Source: Bacillus sp. 1780r2a1 (GTDB taxonomy: Bacteria > Bacillota > Bacilli > Bacillales > Bacillaceae_H). From it: a stretch of DNA of 64,000 nt. A program made the translations under genes and the position numbers. Shown piece after piece: positions 17,804 through 26,517 of this stretch. Each line of letters begins with the position of its first letter. Position 1 is the first letter of the stretch. A model generated the notes under the pieces. That model saw only the letters and a list, made by a program, of their open reading frames with translations, had not been told where the DNA came from and ran no database searches. The stretch lies in contig CP099863.1 in assembly GCA_024134725.1 (NCBI GenBank), positions 1,979,501-2,043,500 of the forward strand, read 5' to 3'.

Positions 17804-18151
17804 CTACGCACTCATATTCGAAATAGAGGACTGCTGATATTTCGCAATCTTACATTTTATATATGTAGGTGTTTCACCAAATAAAGTTGCCACAAATAAA
17901 ACTGCACCGTAACGTGTTTTTGCATTAGAAATTTCACGATTCACAAGGTATTCGTATACAGCCGCTTCCAGATTGTCTATAAATAAAAGAACATGACGCT
18001 TTTCGAAGAGTAGTTGATACATTTCAATAATAAGCTCTGATCGCTTTGAAAATTTTTCTTCTAATTGCGTTAAGCGATATGGTGTCAGAGGTACTTCGCA
18101 TTGGATAATGTATTTTAATTCTTCTAAAAACAATTTATTCACGACGGTCAC
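17804..18151 (-). CDS. hypothetical protein, 115 aa
   Basis: A 115-residue, mostly helical soluble protein. The start is GTG 18151 or the in-frame GTG three codons later, both after AGGATAGGG. It begins with TVVNKLFLEELKYIIQCEVPLTPYRLTQLEEKF, has a hydrophobic middle (HVLLFIDNLEAAVYEYLV) and a Ser-rich end. No motif ties it to a known family. Confidence 0.6.
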   Translation of the reverse strand: MTVVNKLFLEELKYIIQCEVPLTPYRLTQLEEKFSKRSELIIEMYQLLFEKRHVLLFIDNLEAAVYEYLVNREISNAKTRYGAVLFVATLFGETPTYIKCKIAKYQQSSISNMSA

Positions 18152-18360
18152 ATCCCTATCCTTTTAATAAATTCATTTTAGCACTAACAATCTATTTTTG
18201 GAAGCGTTTTCAATAATATTTTTTTATGAAATTCATCCTCAATTTCTGACATTTTTTTGCGAGTTCTTGTATTAATTGTAGTATAGTTCGAATGAAAATC
18301 GAACGCTAGGGAATTGTTAAAGAATCTAACAAACTATTTTTATATTTTCAAAAATCAAGC

Positions 18361-18380
18361 GGTAGTTGGAATGAACTACC
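18361..18380. promoter_or_regulatory. 7-bp palindrome before the sensor-kinase gene
   Basis: GGTAGTT (18361-18367), 6 bp, AACTACC (18374-18380), about 45 bp upstream of the kinase start. It is a candidate binding site for the NarL-type partner. A related GGTAGTACC lies at 20204-20212, after the regulator gene. Confidence 0.35.
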
Positions 18381-18426
18381 ATTGCTATATGGTACAATAG
18401 CTATATATCTAAATTAGGTGATGAAG

Positions 18427-19545
18427 ATGACAAACGAACAGTTGAATGAACTAAAAATATTAAAAGACATTGCAGAAATTCTAAATGAAAGTACAGACGT
18501 AAAGAAAATGCTTCAAGGTACTCTGGTCCAACTGCTTAAAGCAACTCAACTGCATACGGGGTGGATTTTTTTAATTGACGAGTGTGGAAATTATGAACTC
18601 ATGGCTGCTCATAATTTACCTGATGGGTTAACGAATCATCAAATTGAACCTATGCGTAATGGCAGCTGTTGGTGTGTTAGCCGCTATTGTAACGGCAAAC
18701 TAACAAAAGCAACAAATACAATGGAGTGCAAAAGGCTGGATGAAGCTACCGTTCACGATTGGGGCGAAACGAATAACATCACTCATCATGCAACCGTTCC
18801 TCTTTATTCAGGGAAAGAACAGTTTGGCATATTGAACGTTGCGGCACCGGGAAAACAGTATTTTAATCAACAAGAGCTAGATATATTAGGTGCTGTCGCG
18901 CTTCAAATCGGGACGGCTCTGAAAAGATTAGACTTAATAAAGAAAGAACAAGAGATGCGACTTAGAGATGAAAGAAATCGCTTAGCACAAGATCTTCATG
19001 ATTCTGTTAATCAGCTTTTATTCTCAATTCAGCTCACTGCTAAAGCAGGAACAAAAATTGGCCACGGGGCATCGGGGGACATGTTTGAACTAATTCAACA
19101 AACGGCTAGCCAAGCGCAAGCGGAGATGAAAGCGCTGATTTTACAGCTTCGTCCTGATGGGTTGCAGCAAGGACTTGTTTGTGCGTTAACAAGCTATGGT
19201 GAAATGATTGGTTTAAGCGTAAACGCAATTCGAGAAGGCACGGCTTTTTTACCAGCTTCCGTGGAAGAAATGCTTTTTAGAGCTGGGCAAGAGGCCATGA
19301 ACAATTGCAGAAAGCATGCAGGTGTACATGATGTAAAACTCCTTTTATCGATTCAAAAAGAAAAGGTTACTATGACCGTTAGTGATAAAGGGATGGGTTT
19401 TTGCTACGAAGAGTATGAATCAGCAATGCTTCCTACAATTGGCTTAAAAGCAATGAAGCAGCGAGTTGAGAAGCAATCTGGTACATTTCATGTAACTAGT
19501 AAACTAGGAGAAGGAACAACGATTCAAATTGCTGTTCCTTTTTAA
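18427..19545 (+). CDS. yhcY: GAF-domain sensor histidine kinase (YhcY/AirS type)
   Basis: A soluble kinase of about 372 residues from ATG 18427 (AGGTGA 5 nt upstream; ATG 18421 is possible). The GAF domain (about 15-170) carries four clustered cysteines, CWC then C and a further C about 13 residues on. In S. aureus AirS (YhcS) this kind of set holds an oxygen-labile 2Fe-2S centre. HisKA_3 follows with the phosphorylated His in LAQDLHDSVNQ (near 192), then HATPase_c with NNCRKHAG and DKGMGF. No membrane segment is present. The response regulator begins 12 nt later. Confidence 0.88.
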   Translation: MTNEQLNELKILKDIAEILNESTDVKKMLQGTLVQLLKATQLHTGWIFLIDECGNYELMAAHNLPDGLTNHQIEPMRNGSCWCVSRYCNGKLTKATNTMECKRLDEATVHDWGETNNITHHATVPLYSGKEQFGILNVAAPGKQYFNQQELDILGAVALQIGTALKRLDLIKKEQEMRLRDERNRLAQDLHDSVNQLLFSIQLTAKAGTKIGHGASGDMFELIQQTASQAQAEMKALILQLRPDGLQQGLVCALTSYGEMIGLSVNAIREGTAFLPASVEEMLFRAGQEAMNNCRKHAGVHDVKLLLSIQKEKVTMTVSDKGMGFCYEEYESAMLPTIGLKAMKQRVEKQSGTFHVTSKLGEGTTIQIAVPF

Positions 19546-19557
19546 GGAGAGAGAACG

Positions 19558-20193
19558 ATGAACATACGTATTTTAATTGCAGATGACCATCATGTCGTTC
19601 GCAAAGGGTTAGCGTTATTTTTACAGACCCAGCCTGATATAGAAATTGTAGGAGAAGCGTCAAGTGGGCAGGAAGCCGTCCAAAAAGTGAAAGAACTAAA
19701 GCCTGACCTTGTGGTGATGGATTTATCAATGCCGGGGCTTGATGGCATTCAGGCTACTAAACAAATTAAGCAAGAGCAGCCAAACGTGAAAGTAATGATT
19801 CTAACGAGCTTTTCAGATCAAGATCACGTCATACCAGCTTTAGAAGCAGGGGCGGAAAGTTACCAGCTAAAAGAAAGTGACCCGGATGAGCTGATAGTGG
19901 GAATTCGAAATGTACTAAACGGTCAACATCAGCTAAGCCCCAAAATAACAGCGCACTTATTAAATAAATTAACGCAACCGGTAAAAAAAGAGCCTTTGTT
20001 GTTAGATTTATTAACCAAGCGAGAGCGTGAAGTATTAAAAGAAATTTCTTCAGGAAAAAGCAATAAAGAAATCGCAGCTGCTCTACATATAACAGAAAAG
20101 ACGGTTAAAACGCATGTCTCAAACATCCTATCAAAACTTCAGGTTCAAGATCGTACCCAAGCTGCTCTATATGCTGTAGAGCATCATGTTTAA
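19558..20193 (+). CDS. yhcZ: NarL/FixJ family response regulator (YhcZ/AirR type)
   Basis: 211 residues: a receiver domain with acidic pair Asp9-Asp10, phospho-acceptor Asp55 (VVMDLSMPG) and Lys104 region (YQLKESDPDEL), then a LuxR-type helix-turn-helix (about 145-205, LTKREREVLKEISSGKSNKEIAAALHITEKTVKTHVSNIL). AAGGAGAGAG precedes ATG 19558. It is cotranscribed with the upstream kinase. If the AirSR comparison holds, the pair adjusts gene expression to oxygen or redox state. Confidence 0.92.
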   Translation: MNIRILIADDHHVVRKGLALFLQTQPDIEIVGEASSGQEAVQKVKELKPDLVVMDLSMPGLDGIQATKQIKQEQPNVKVMILTSFSDQDHVIPALEAGAESYQLKESDPDELIVGIRNVLNGQHQLSPKITAHLLNKLTQPVKKEPLLLDLLTKREREVLKEISSGKSNKEIAAALHITEKTVKTHVSNILSKLQVQDRTQAALYAVEHHV

Positions 20194-20228
20194 AAATAGG
20201 TTAGGTAGTACCGAATGGATGTACATGG

Positions 20229-20283
20229 TATAATGGAGAGATTAAATAAATCATGCTCAAGTATTTTTGAGCATGATTTATTT
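20229..20283 (+). promoter_or_regulatory. promoter and 5'-end hairpin before the SNF2 gene
   Basis: A consensus -10 TATAAT (20229-20234) is followed within about 10 nt by a 17-bp perfect hairpin, left arm 20244-20260 and right arm 20267-20283, with a weak T tail. It can act as a terminator for the upstream regulator, or as a 5'-stabilising hairpin on a transcript starting near 20241. Confidence 0.55.
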
Positions 20284-20319
20284 TATGAGGAAAAAATTAG
20301 CGATAGGAAGAGTTAAAAG

Positions 20320-23300
20320 ATGCGAATGTTAAATGAAGCGTATTTAAAAGATGCGTATTCAAGTCGAACCTACTATAGAGGTCATACATATTATCAACAA
20401 CAGCGAGTTACAGACTTAGAATACAATGAACAAACGAAAACATGGATAGGATTTGTTGAAGGAACGGAATCATATACGGTTATGATTCAAATGAAAGAAC
20501 AAGGATACGCTTCTTCTTGTGAGTGCCTAGCTTATCATGAATTTGGTGAATGTAAGCATGAGGTAGCGGTTCTTTTAGCCATTTGTGAACAGCAAGCAAC
20601 AAAGACTGACGTTGCATCAACATCTCGGCGGAAAAGCTATGAACACCAGCGCGTCAATTCTTTTATTCAATCCTTCGCAGATTTTCATCAATCCGTTATC
20701 GAGAATGACAGCAAGGATGAGAAGGAACAGTTATCGGTTGAATATATTTGTAAGTCTCATTCAGAACGCTTTTCTCGAGACGAGGAGCTTTACTTAACAA
20801 TTGAGGTGAAGGTAGGAGTTGATCGAACCTACGTTGTAAAAGATTTGCGATCTTTTTTAGAAGATGTAGCCGAAGATGAACCTCATGAGTTTACCAAGCG
20901 ATTTTCATATGATCCAATCGTACATTATTTTACGAGAGAAGATGAAATGGTTCTTAATCTTTTACAGCAAATTGTTGAAAGCGAACGTTTTTATAAACAA
21001 ACTTACGCTTCTCCGAGACGAACGGTTACTAATAAAGAGCTTGTTATCCCGACGTCTGTAGCAAAGCCGCTTTTACACGCATTGAAAGGAAGAGATTGGA
21101 CTTTTGTTCATGAAGATGAGACATATAGAGATGTATTATTGAAAAAAGAAGGTCTTCCATTTTCTTTTTTTATTGATGAAAACCAAGCCAAAGAGTTTCA
21201 AATTAATTTTCGAGAGCTAGACGAAGCTTCTTTTTTCAATCGTTATCGTTTGATTTTTGCGAGTGGTCATTTTTACGAACTCACGAAGAAGCAGCGAAAG
21301 CTTGTAGAAGGATTGCTGGAAAATATGCCTATTCAGCCAATTTTATCGGTTGATGATGAACAGATGGGAACGTTTTTGTCACAAGTAGTACCTGGCTTAC
21401 GCAAAGTAGGAGAAGTGAAAATTTCACAAGCGGTAGAAAATCAAGTTATGTCTCCACCTTTACAGGCAAAACTGTGGGTAGAGAAAGAAAGCAAACAAAT
21501 TCTTGTAACGCTTGAATATCATTACGGTGATTTTGCGATTAACCCATTCCAGAATACCGATGAAAAACCAAGGTTTATTCTGGTACGAGACATGGAAAAA
21601 GAAGCAATTATTATGGATATTATTGAACACGCACCCATTAATATTTATAAAAATCAGCTCTATCTTCAGCAAGATGAAGAAGCGATGTTTGAATTCCTGT
21701 TTCGTATTCTTCCTCAACTTGAAGGACTTGTAGACATTCGTATAAGTGAAGAAGCAAAACAAGAAACGCTCTATGATGCTTCAAACTTGGTAACAAGTAT
21801 TGATTTAGAACAGCAAAGCAATCTATTAGAAATTAATTTTGACTTAGCTGGAATTGATGATAAAACGGTACAAGAAGTCCTGAAATCTGTACTTGAAAAG
21901 AAAAAATATTACCGCTTAAATAACGGGGCATTTCTTTCGCTTGAGCAAGATGGATTTCAGCAAATTCGGGACTTGTTTACAGAGCTAAATGTAAAAAAAG
22001 AAGAGCTAGAAGAAAATCGCCTTCACGTCCCGCTTTATAAAGGAATGCAGGTTGAAGAAATTCTTGGTCAATCACAGCAGGCTAAAGGTCGATTAAGCGA
22101 AGCTTTTCAAACGCTTGTTAAACGTATTGGAGCACCTGATGAAAGTAATTGGCGTCTACCTTCTAGTTTGTATGCAGAGCTTCGAGACTATCAGTATACA
22201 GGATTTCGATGGTTTAAATCCCTATCCGCGTATTCATTAGGAGGCATACTTGCTGATGATATGGGACTTGGAAAGACGCTTCAAACGATTGCTTATCTAC
22301 TTTCAGAAAAAGAACAAAACGATGTATTACAGCCATCGCTAATTGTTGTACCCGCTTCCTTAGTTTACAATTGGAAGAATGAATTTGAGAAGTTTGCGCC
22401 TTCTTTAAAGGTGCAAACGATTGTTGGAACTCCAAAAGAGAGAAGCGATTTGCTTCAAGAAAGCGCGGATATTTTTATTACGTCTTATCCAACGCTTAGA
22501 CAAGATATGCCTTTATATAAAGAAAAAGAGTTTCATGCTCTAATTTTAGACGAAGCTCAAACAATTAAAAACTATGCTACGAAAGCAGCTGCAGCGGTAC
22601 GAACAATAGCTGCTCCAAAGCGCTTTGCATTAAGCGGTACACCTATTGAAAACTCACTTGAAGAACTGTGGTCTATCTTTCAAACGATATTACCAGGCTT
22701 GTTACCAAGCCAGCAAGGTTTTAAAAAGATGTCTTCAGAGCGTATTAGTAAATTAGTGCGTCCGTTTATTCTCCGACGCGTGAAGAAGGATGTTCTAAAA
22801 GAACTTCCCGATAAAATTGAAACCACGCAGCGCTCAGAGTTGTCAAAAGAGCAAAAAGAGCTGTACGTTGGCTATTTAGAGCAGTTGAAAAGCTCGTTAA
22901 CAACGGAGGATTTTCAGCGAAATCGCATGAAAATCTTAGCTGGATTAACGCGTTTACGTCAAATTTGCTGTCATCCTGCGCTCTTTATTGAAAATTACGA
23001 AGCGGAGTCCAGCAAGCTCGAGCAGCTGCTAGAAACCGTGCATCAAGCATTAGCTAATGGGAAAAGGATGCTGATTTTTTCACAGTTTACCAGCATGCTT
23101 CATATCATTAGAGAAAAGCTCGTAGAAGAGAGCATTTCCTTTTTCTATTTGGATGGTCAAACAGACGGGAAAGAGAGAGTAGAAATGGCCAATCGTTTTA
23201 ATGAAGGCGAGCACGATATTTTTCTAATCTCGTTAAAAGCTGGTGGGACAGGGCTAAATTTAACGGGAGCAGATACCGTCATTCTATACGATTTGTGGTG

Positions 23301-23520
23301 GAATCCAGCTGTTGAAGAACAGGCTGCAGGACGGGCTCATCGTCTTGGTCAAAAGAATGTTGTACAAGTGATTCGCTTAATTGCCCAAGGCACAATTGAA
23401 GAAAAAATCTATGAGATGCAGCAAAAGAAAAGAGAATTGATTAGCCAGGTCATTCAACCAGGTGAAACGATGCTAACAAGTCTATCTGAAGAGGAACTAC
23501 GAGAACTTTTAGAGATGTAG
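20320..23520 (+). CDS. SWIM zinc-finger SNF2-family DNA helicase
   Basis: A 1066-residue protein. Residues 67-80 form a SWIM finger (CECLAYHEFGECKH, CxC then CxH). A long middle region (about 100-600) resembles the bacterial SNF2-associated domain. The C-terminal half is the SNF2 ATPase: Walker A DDMGLGKTLQT at about 644, DEAQ at about 743, LSGTPIENS, then the second lobe with FSQFTSMLHII, LKAGGTGLNLT and AGRAHRLGQ. It is a nucleic-acid translocase like HepA/RapA or B. subtilis YwqA. The role is unknown. The next gene follows after 21 nt. Confidence 0.93.
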   Translation: MRMLNEAYLKDAYSSRTYYRGHTYYQQQRVTDLEYNEQTKTWIGFVEGTESYTVMIQMKEQGYASSCECLAYHEFGECKHEVAVLLAICEQQATKTDVASTSRRKSYEHQRVNSFIQSFADFHQSVIENDSKDEKEQLSVEYICKSHSERFSRDEELYLTIEVKVGVDRTYVVKDLRSFLEDVAEDEPHEFTKRFSYDPIVHYFTREDEMVLNLLQQIVESERFYKQTYASPRRTVTNKELVIPTSVAKPLLHALKGRDWTFVHEDETYRDVLLKKEGLPFSFFIDENQAKEFQINFRELDEASFFNRYRLIFASGHFYELTKKQRKLVEGLLENMPIQPILSVDDEQMGTFLSQVVPGLRKVGEVKISQAVENQVMSPPLQAKLWVEKESKQILVTLEYHYGDFAINPFQNTDEKPRFILVRDMEKEAIIMDIIEHAPINIYKNQLYLQQDEEAMFEFLFRILPQLEGLVDIRISEEAKQETLYDASNLVTSIDLEQQSNLLEINFDLAGIDDKTVQEVLKSVLEKKKYYRLNNGAFLSLEQDGFQQIRDLFTELNVKKEELEENRLHVPLYKGMQVEEILGQSQQAKGRLSEAFQTLVKRIGAPDESNWRLPSSLYAELRDYQYTGFRWFKSLSAYSLGGILADDMGLGKTLQTIAYLLSEKEQNDVLQPSLIVVPASLVYNWKNEFEKFAPSLKVQTIVGTPKERSDLLQESADIFITSYPTLRQDMPLYKEKEFHALILDEAQTIKNYATKAAAAVRTIAAPKRFALSGTPIENSLEELWSIFQTILPGLLPSQQGFKKMSSERISKLVRPFILRRVKKDVLKELPDKIETTQRSELSKEQKELYVGYLEQLKSSLTTEDFQRNRMKILAGLTRLRQICCHPALFIENYEAESSKLEQLLETVHQALANGKRMLIFSQFTSMLHIIREKLVEESISFFYLDGQTDGKERVEMANRFNEGEHDIFLISLKAGGTGLNLTGADTVILYDLWWNPAVEEQAAGRAHRLGQKNVVQVIRLIAQGTIEEKIYEMQQKKRELISQVIQPGETMLTSLSEEELRELLEM

Positions 23521-23541
23521 CTCATATGAAAGGAAGATAAA

Positions 23542-24192
23542 ATGAAACGTTTTGCTTTTGTATCGGATTTTGATGGTACCATTTCTCAAAAGGATTTTTA
23601 TTGGATTGTGATTGAAAAATATTTTCCTGAAGGTAGAAAGCTCTATACAGAATGGAAAGCGGGTAAGCTGAAGGACATTGACTTTCTGTCTACTGTCTTC
23701 AGCTCAATTAACCAAAACGAAGACGTTATTTTACAAGACATCGATGAAATTGAAATTGATCCTGGAGTCCCTGCTTTTATTGGAGAAGTGCAAAAAAGAG
23801 GCGGAGATTTTTATATTTTAAGTGCAGGTTCAGATTACTACATTCGACCTCTTCTGAAAAAGCATGGTGTAGAGAATGTCGAGGTGCTTTCAAACACCGG
23901 TGTGTTCCAGGAAAAAAATGTTCATTTGCAAATTGATCCTAAGCACTGGAGCTATTCTGATCGTTACGGAATTGACAAATCGTTAGTTATTCAGGATTTC
24001 AAGAAAAGATACGAGCAGGTCTATTTTGCTGGTGATAGTGAACCGGATTCACACCCAGCAGCTTACGCAGACATCACGTTTGCAAAATCTGCTCTCCAAG
24101 ATTTGTTGGACAAAAAGAACGTTCCGCACGTGAAAGTAGCGTCTTTTCAAGAAATTACATCGTATTTTAATCAAAAAGGTTTGTGGAACTAA
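23542..24192 (+). CDS. MtnX-like HAD-IB phosphatase
   Basis: A 216-residue HAD phosphatase with DFDGTISQKDFYW at residues 8-20, a second motif LSAGSDYYIRPLL and the acidic GDSEPD motif near 173. The overall order is that of MtnX/PSPase-like HAD-IB enzymes. MtnX dephosphorylates an intermediate of methionine salvage, but no mtn genes are nearby and the sequence differs from B. subtilis MtnX, so the substrate is open. GGAAG lies upstream. It probably shares the helicase transcript. Confidence 0.8.
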   Translation: MKRFAFVSDFDGTISQKDFYWIVIEKYFPEGRKLYTEWKAGKLKDIDFLSTVFSSINQNEDVILQDIDEIEIDPGVPAFIGEVQKRGGDFYILSAGSDYYIRPLLKKHGVENVEVLSNTGVFQEKNVHLQIDPKHWSYSDRYGIDKSLVIQDFKKRYEQVYFAGDSEPDSHPAAYADITFAKSALQDLLDKKNVPHVKVASFQEITSYFNQKGLWN

Positions 24193-24220
24193 ACATATCT
24201 ACAAGAGGAGAGTTAACAGC

Positions 24221-24592
24221 ATGATTACATTTGAAACGGTCGTAGCAGATACACACTATATCGTTGAAGAAATGTTAAAATCAACGAAGACGAAAAACAT
24301 AAAGTCAGTTGGGGAGCAGTTTCTAATTAAGTTAGAGGACACGTACATTGGCTATGTGCACACTGAAACCATTAAGAGCACTTGTCACATTCATACTTTC
24401 GTTATTCACAACGACTATCAAGGGTATAGTTTCGGAACGCAAGCTTATCTCTTACTTGAAGAGAAGTGTCATGCAACTCAAGTAGAGCTAAACGTCTCTG
24501 AGGACAAAAGATACAACCAGTTTTGGGAACGATTAGGGTTTAAAACAGCTGAAAGCGACCCCACTACTTTTGTCAAAGAGATACTGTCATAA
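24221..24592 (+). CDS. GNAT-fold acetyltransferase, 123 aa
   Basis: A short protein (123 residues) with the core GNAT strands: LEDTYIGYVHTETIKSTCHIHTFVIHNDYQGYSFGTQAYLLLEEKC. The acetyl-CoA loop is YQGYSFG, a weak match to Q/RxxGxG/A, because the second Gly is at the right place but Ser-Phe replaces xG. The C-terminus FWERLGFKTAE is the usual beta6 region. GGAGAG precedes ATG 24221. It is last in the helicase-phosphatase-GNAT series, before a terminator. Confidence 0.7.
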   Translation: MITFETVVADTHYIVEEMLKSTKTKNIKSVGEQFLIKLEDTYIGYVHTETIKSTCHIHTFVIHNDYQGYSFGTQAYLLLEEKCHATQVELNVSEDKRYNQFWERLGFKTAESDPTTFVKEILS

Positions 24593-24628
24593 AAAAGACC
24601 ATCTTCAGGCTTGAAGATGGTCTTTTTT
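24591..24628. terminator. bidirectional terminator
   Basis: AAAAAAGACCATCTTCA (24591-24607) pairs perfectly with its inverted copy at 24612-24628; it serves both convergent genes. Confidence 0.92.
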
Positions 24629-24629
24629 A

Positions 24630-25478
24630 TTAGCGCATTCTTTTAGCACCGGCGTATTTATCTTGCCAATATTTGTCCGTTAAATAATCAACGGTAACCC
24701 CTTCTTTATGTTTGGCATGGATCATGCGGTTTTTACCAATGTAAACACCCGCATGCGAAATTCCGCTGCGATATGTATCTTCAAAAAAGACAACGTCTCC
24801 AACTTGTAGATCCTCTTTTTTGACATATGTACCAAACTTCCATTGTTGATCCGTAGAGCGTGGGAGTGCTGCGTTATACGCTTCTTTAAATACATATTGA
24901 ATAAAGCCCGAACAGTCAAAACCATCTTCTGGACTTTCTGCTCCAAATTGGTACGAAACACCTAGTTGTTCCCGGCTCTCAGAGACAATTTTATAGTCTG
25001 AAAATGAAAAGGTAGAGGCACTGAGTCTTTTTGCTTTCACAAAATGTTCATTCCAAAATGCACTATCTTTGAAGCTTTCCTTAACAACTTCACCTTTTGA
25101 AGTAGAAGGAAATATCATCTGTCCATCTCCCATATAAATTGCAGCGCTTGTAAGGGAAGGAGAGTTTGTAGAGAAAAACAAAAGGTCTCCCTCTTTTAAA
25201 TCACTTTTATTTACTTCTGTTCCTAGTGCACTTTGTCCTTCTAGCGTGCGTGGCATATCTACATTTAAAGCTGTTTCTACTACATAGTAAATGAACCCTG
25301 AGCTATCGAATCCTTCTGTTTTGGTTTCACCACCGCTAACATAGTTAATTCCTGTTAATCCATGAGCAGCCTCCACCACTTTAGTAGTATCCATTTCCGC
25401 TGCGTTAAACTTAGTAGGTGAAGTCCAAAGTAAGCTGATACCTATAATTGCAGCCGCAATTAGTTGACGCTTTTTCAT
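24630..25478 (-). CDS. secreted protein with two NlpC/P60 domains, the first inactive
   Basis: 282 residues from ATG 25478, chosen because GAGGAGG precedes it and MKKRQLIAAAIIGISLLW is a signal peptide. Two NlpC/P60 repeats follow. The second (about 160-282) has the catalytic Cys189 (GFDCSGF), His242 (ISHAGVY) and His254 (MIHAK), so it is a plausible peptidoglycan endopeptidase. In the first (about 30-150) these positions read Ser59 (GFDSSGF), Ser (TSAAIY) and Phe (MIFPS). It should be non-catalytic and may bind cell wall or hold the substrate. Confidence 0.85.
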   Translation of the reverse strand: MKKRQLIAAAIIGISLLWTSPTKFNAAEMDTTKVVEAAHGLTGINYVSGGETKTEGFDSSGFIYYVVETALNVDMPRTLEGQSALGTEVNKSDLKEGDLLFFSTNSPSLTSAAIYMGDGQMIFPSTSKGEVVKESFKDSAFWNEHFVKAKRLSASTFSFSDYKIVSESREQLGVSYQFGAESPEDGFDCSGFIQYVFKEAYNAALPRSTDQQWKFGTYVKKEDLQVGDVVFFEDTYRSGISHAGVYIGKNRMIHAKHKEGVTVDYLTDKYWQDKYAGAKRMR

Positions 25479-25614
25479 TTTTTTCCTCCTCTTCGCTTTT
25501 ATAAAAAGACTACCTTTTGAATTATGACTTAGAAAACTCTGGATTTCGAGATTCTTTTTTCCTGTAGTGAAATACCTATCCAAGAACTTTTTAATTAATA
25601 GAATTGACCTAATA

Positions 25615-25631
25615 TGTTAAATGTTCTGACA
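25615..25631 (+). promoter_or_regulatory. TnrA box of the kip/pxp operon
   Basis: TGTTAAATGTTCTGACA matches TGTNANAWWWTNTNACA except for one W position. Its centre (25623) is about 50 bp upstream of the predicted start of transcription, the usual distance for TnrA-activated promoters. The homologous B. subtilis kip operon is known to be TnrA-activated. Confidence 0.75.
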
Positions 25632-25637
25632 ACTATC

Positions 25638-25666
25638 TTGTGCAGCAGACTTTTAAATGATAAAAT
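25638..25666 (+). promoter_or_regulatory. kip/pxp operon promoter
   Basis: TTGTGC (25638-25643), 17-nt spacer, TAAAAT (25661-25666); transcription should begin near 25673. Confidence 0.65.
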
Positions 25667-25673
25667 CAATTTA

Positions 25674-25707
25674 ACCGAAAAACGGAATTTAAGTTCCGTT
25701 TTTCGGT
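25674..25707 (+). promoter_or_regulatory. 14-bp perfect hairpin at the 5' end of the kip/pxp transcript
   Basis: ACCGAAAAACGGAA (25674-25687) and TTCCGTTTTTCGGT (25694-25707) are perfect inverted copies with a 6-nt loop and no U-tract. It lies exactly at the predicted first nucleotides of the message. It may be a repressor operator (for example for KipR) or a 5' mRNA hairpin. Confidence 0.7.
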
Positions 25708-25735
25708 ACAACAAGATAGATAAGGGGATGAAGAA

Positions 25736-26500
25736 ATGAAACGCATTGACGTGAACTGTGATTTAGGTGAAAGTTATGGAGTCTATAAGATTGGAAACGA
25801 TAAAGAGATTTTAAAGTTTGTTTCTTCGGCTAATATCGCATGTGGCTTCCATGCTGGAGATCCAACCGTTATGCGAGAAACCGTAAAACTTGCGTTGCAT
25901 CATGATGTGGCCATTGGTGCTCATCCTGGTTTGCAAGATTTACGCGGGTTTGGACGTCGAAATATTCAAATTACGCCTAGTGAAGCCTATGATTTAGTCG
26001 TATATCAAATTGGTGCACTCTACGGATTTGTAAAAGCTGAGGGGGGCACTATGCAACATGTAAAGCCACATGGTGCTCTTTATAATATGGCGGCGAAAGA
26101 TGCTGCATTATCCAAAGCAATTGCTGAAGCTGTATATGCAGTGAATCCTGAACTTGTTTTATTTGGCTTATCCGGAAGTGAACTGATAAAAGCAGGAAAA
26201 GAATTAGGCCTTCAAACAGCTAATGAAGTATTTGCTGATCGTACATATCAAGAAGATGGCTCTTTAACTCCTCGAACAATGAACGGTGCTTTAATCGAAG
26301 AAGACGAAGTAGCGATTAATCAAGTTATTCGAATAATTGAGTATAAAGAAGTGCAGTCTCAGCAAGGAACAGCAGTACCTATTCAAGCTGATACGGTTTG
26401 CATTCATGGAGACGGTACCCATGCATTGCAGTTTGCATACGCACTCAATTCAGCGTTTAAACAAGCAGATATTACGCGTACCGCTGTGTCATACCGATAA
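25736..26500 (+). CDS. pxpA: 5-oxoprolinase subunit A (LamB/YcsF family)
   Basis: 254 residues, the standard length for PxpA. It opens with [21 protein letters not shown], then [12 protein letters not shown] and [15 protein letters not shown], all family signatures, and ends with [10 protein letters not shown]. With PxpB and PxpC it forms the ATP-dependent enzyme that opens 5-oxoproline (pyroglutamate) to glutamate. It is the first gene of the operon, after AGGGGATG. Nitrogen control through TnrA fits release of glutamate from a nitrogen-rich waste product. Confidence 0.95.
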   Translation: MKRIDVNCDLGESYGVYKIGNDKEILKFVSSANIACGFHAGDPTVMRETVKLALHHDVAIGAHPGLQDLRGFGRRNIQITPSEAYDLVVYQIGALYGFVKAEGGTMQHVKPHGALYNMAAKDAALSKAIAEAVYAVNPELVLFGLSGSELIKAGKELGLQTANEVFADRTYQEDGSLTPRTMNGALIEEDEVAINQVIRIIEYKEVQSQQGTAVPIQADTVCIHGDGTHALQFAYALNSAFKQADITRTAVSYR

Positions 26501-26517
26501 TTGAGAGGGGAACTACT

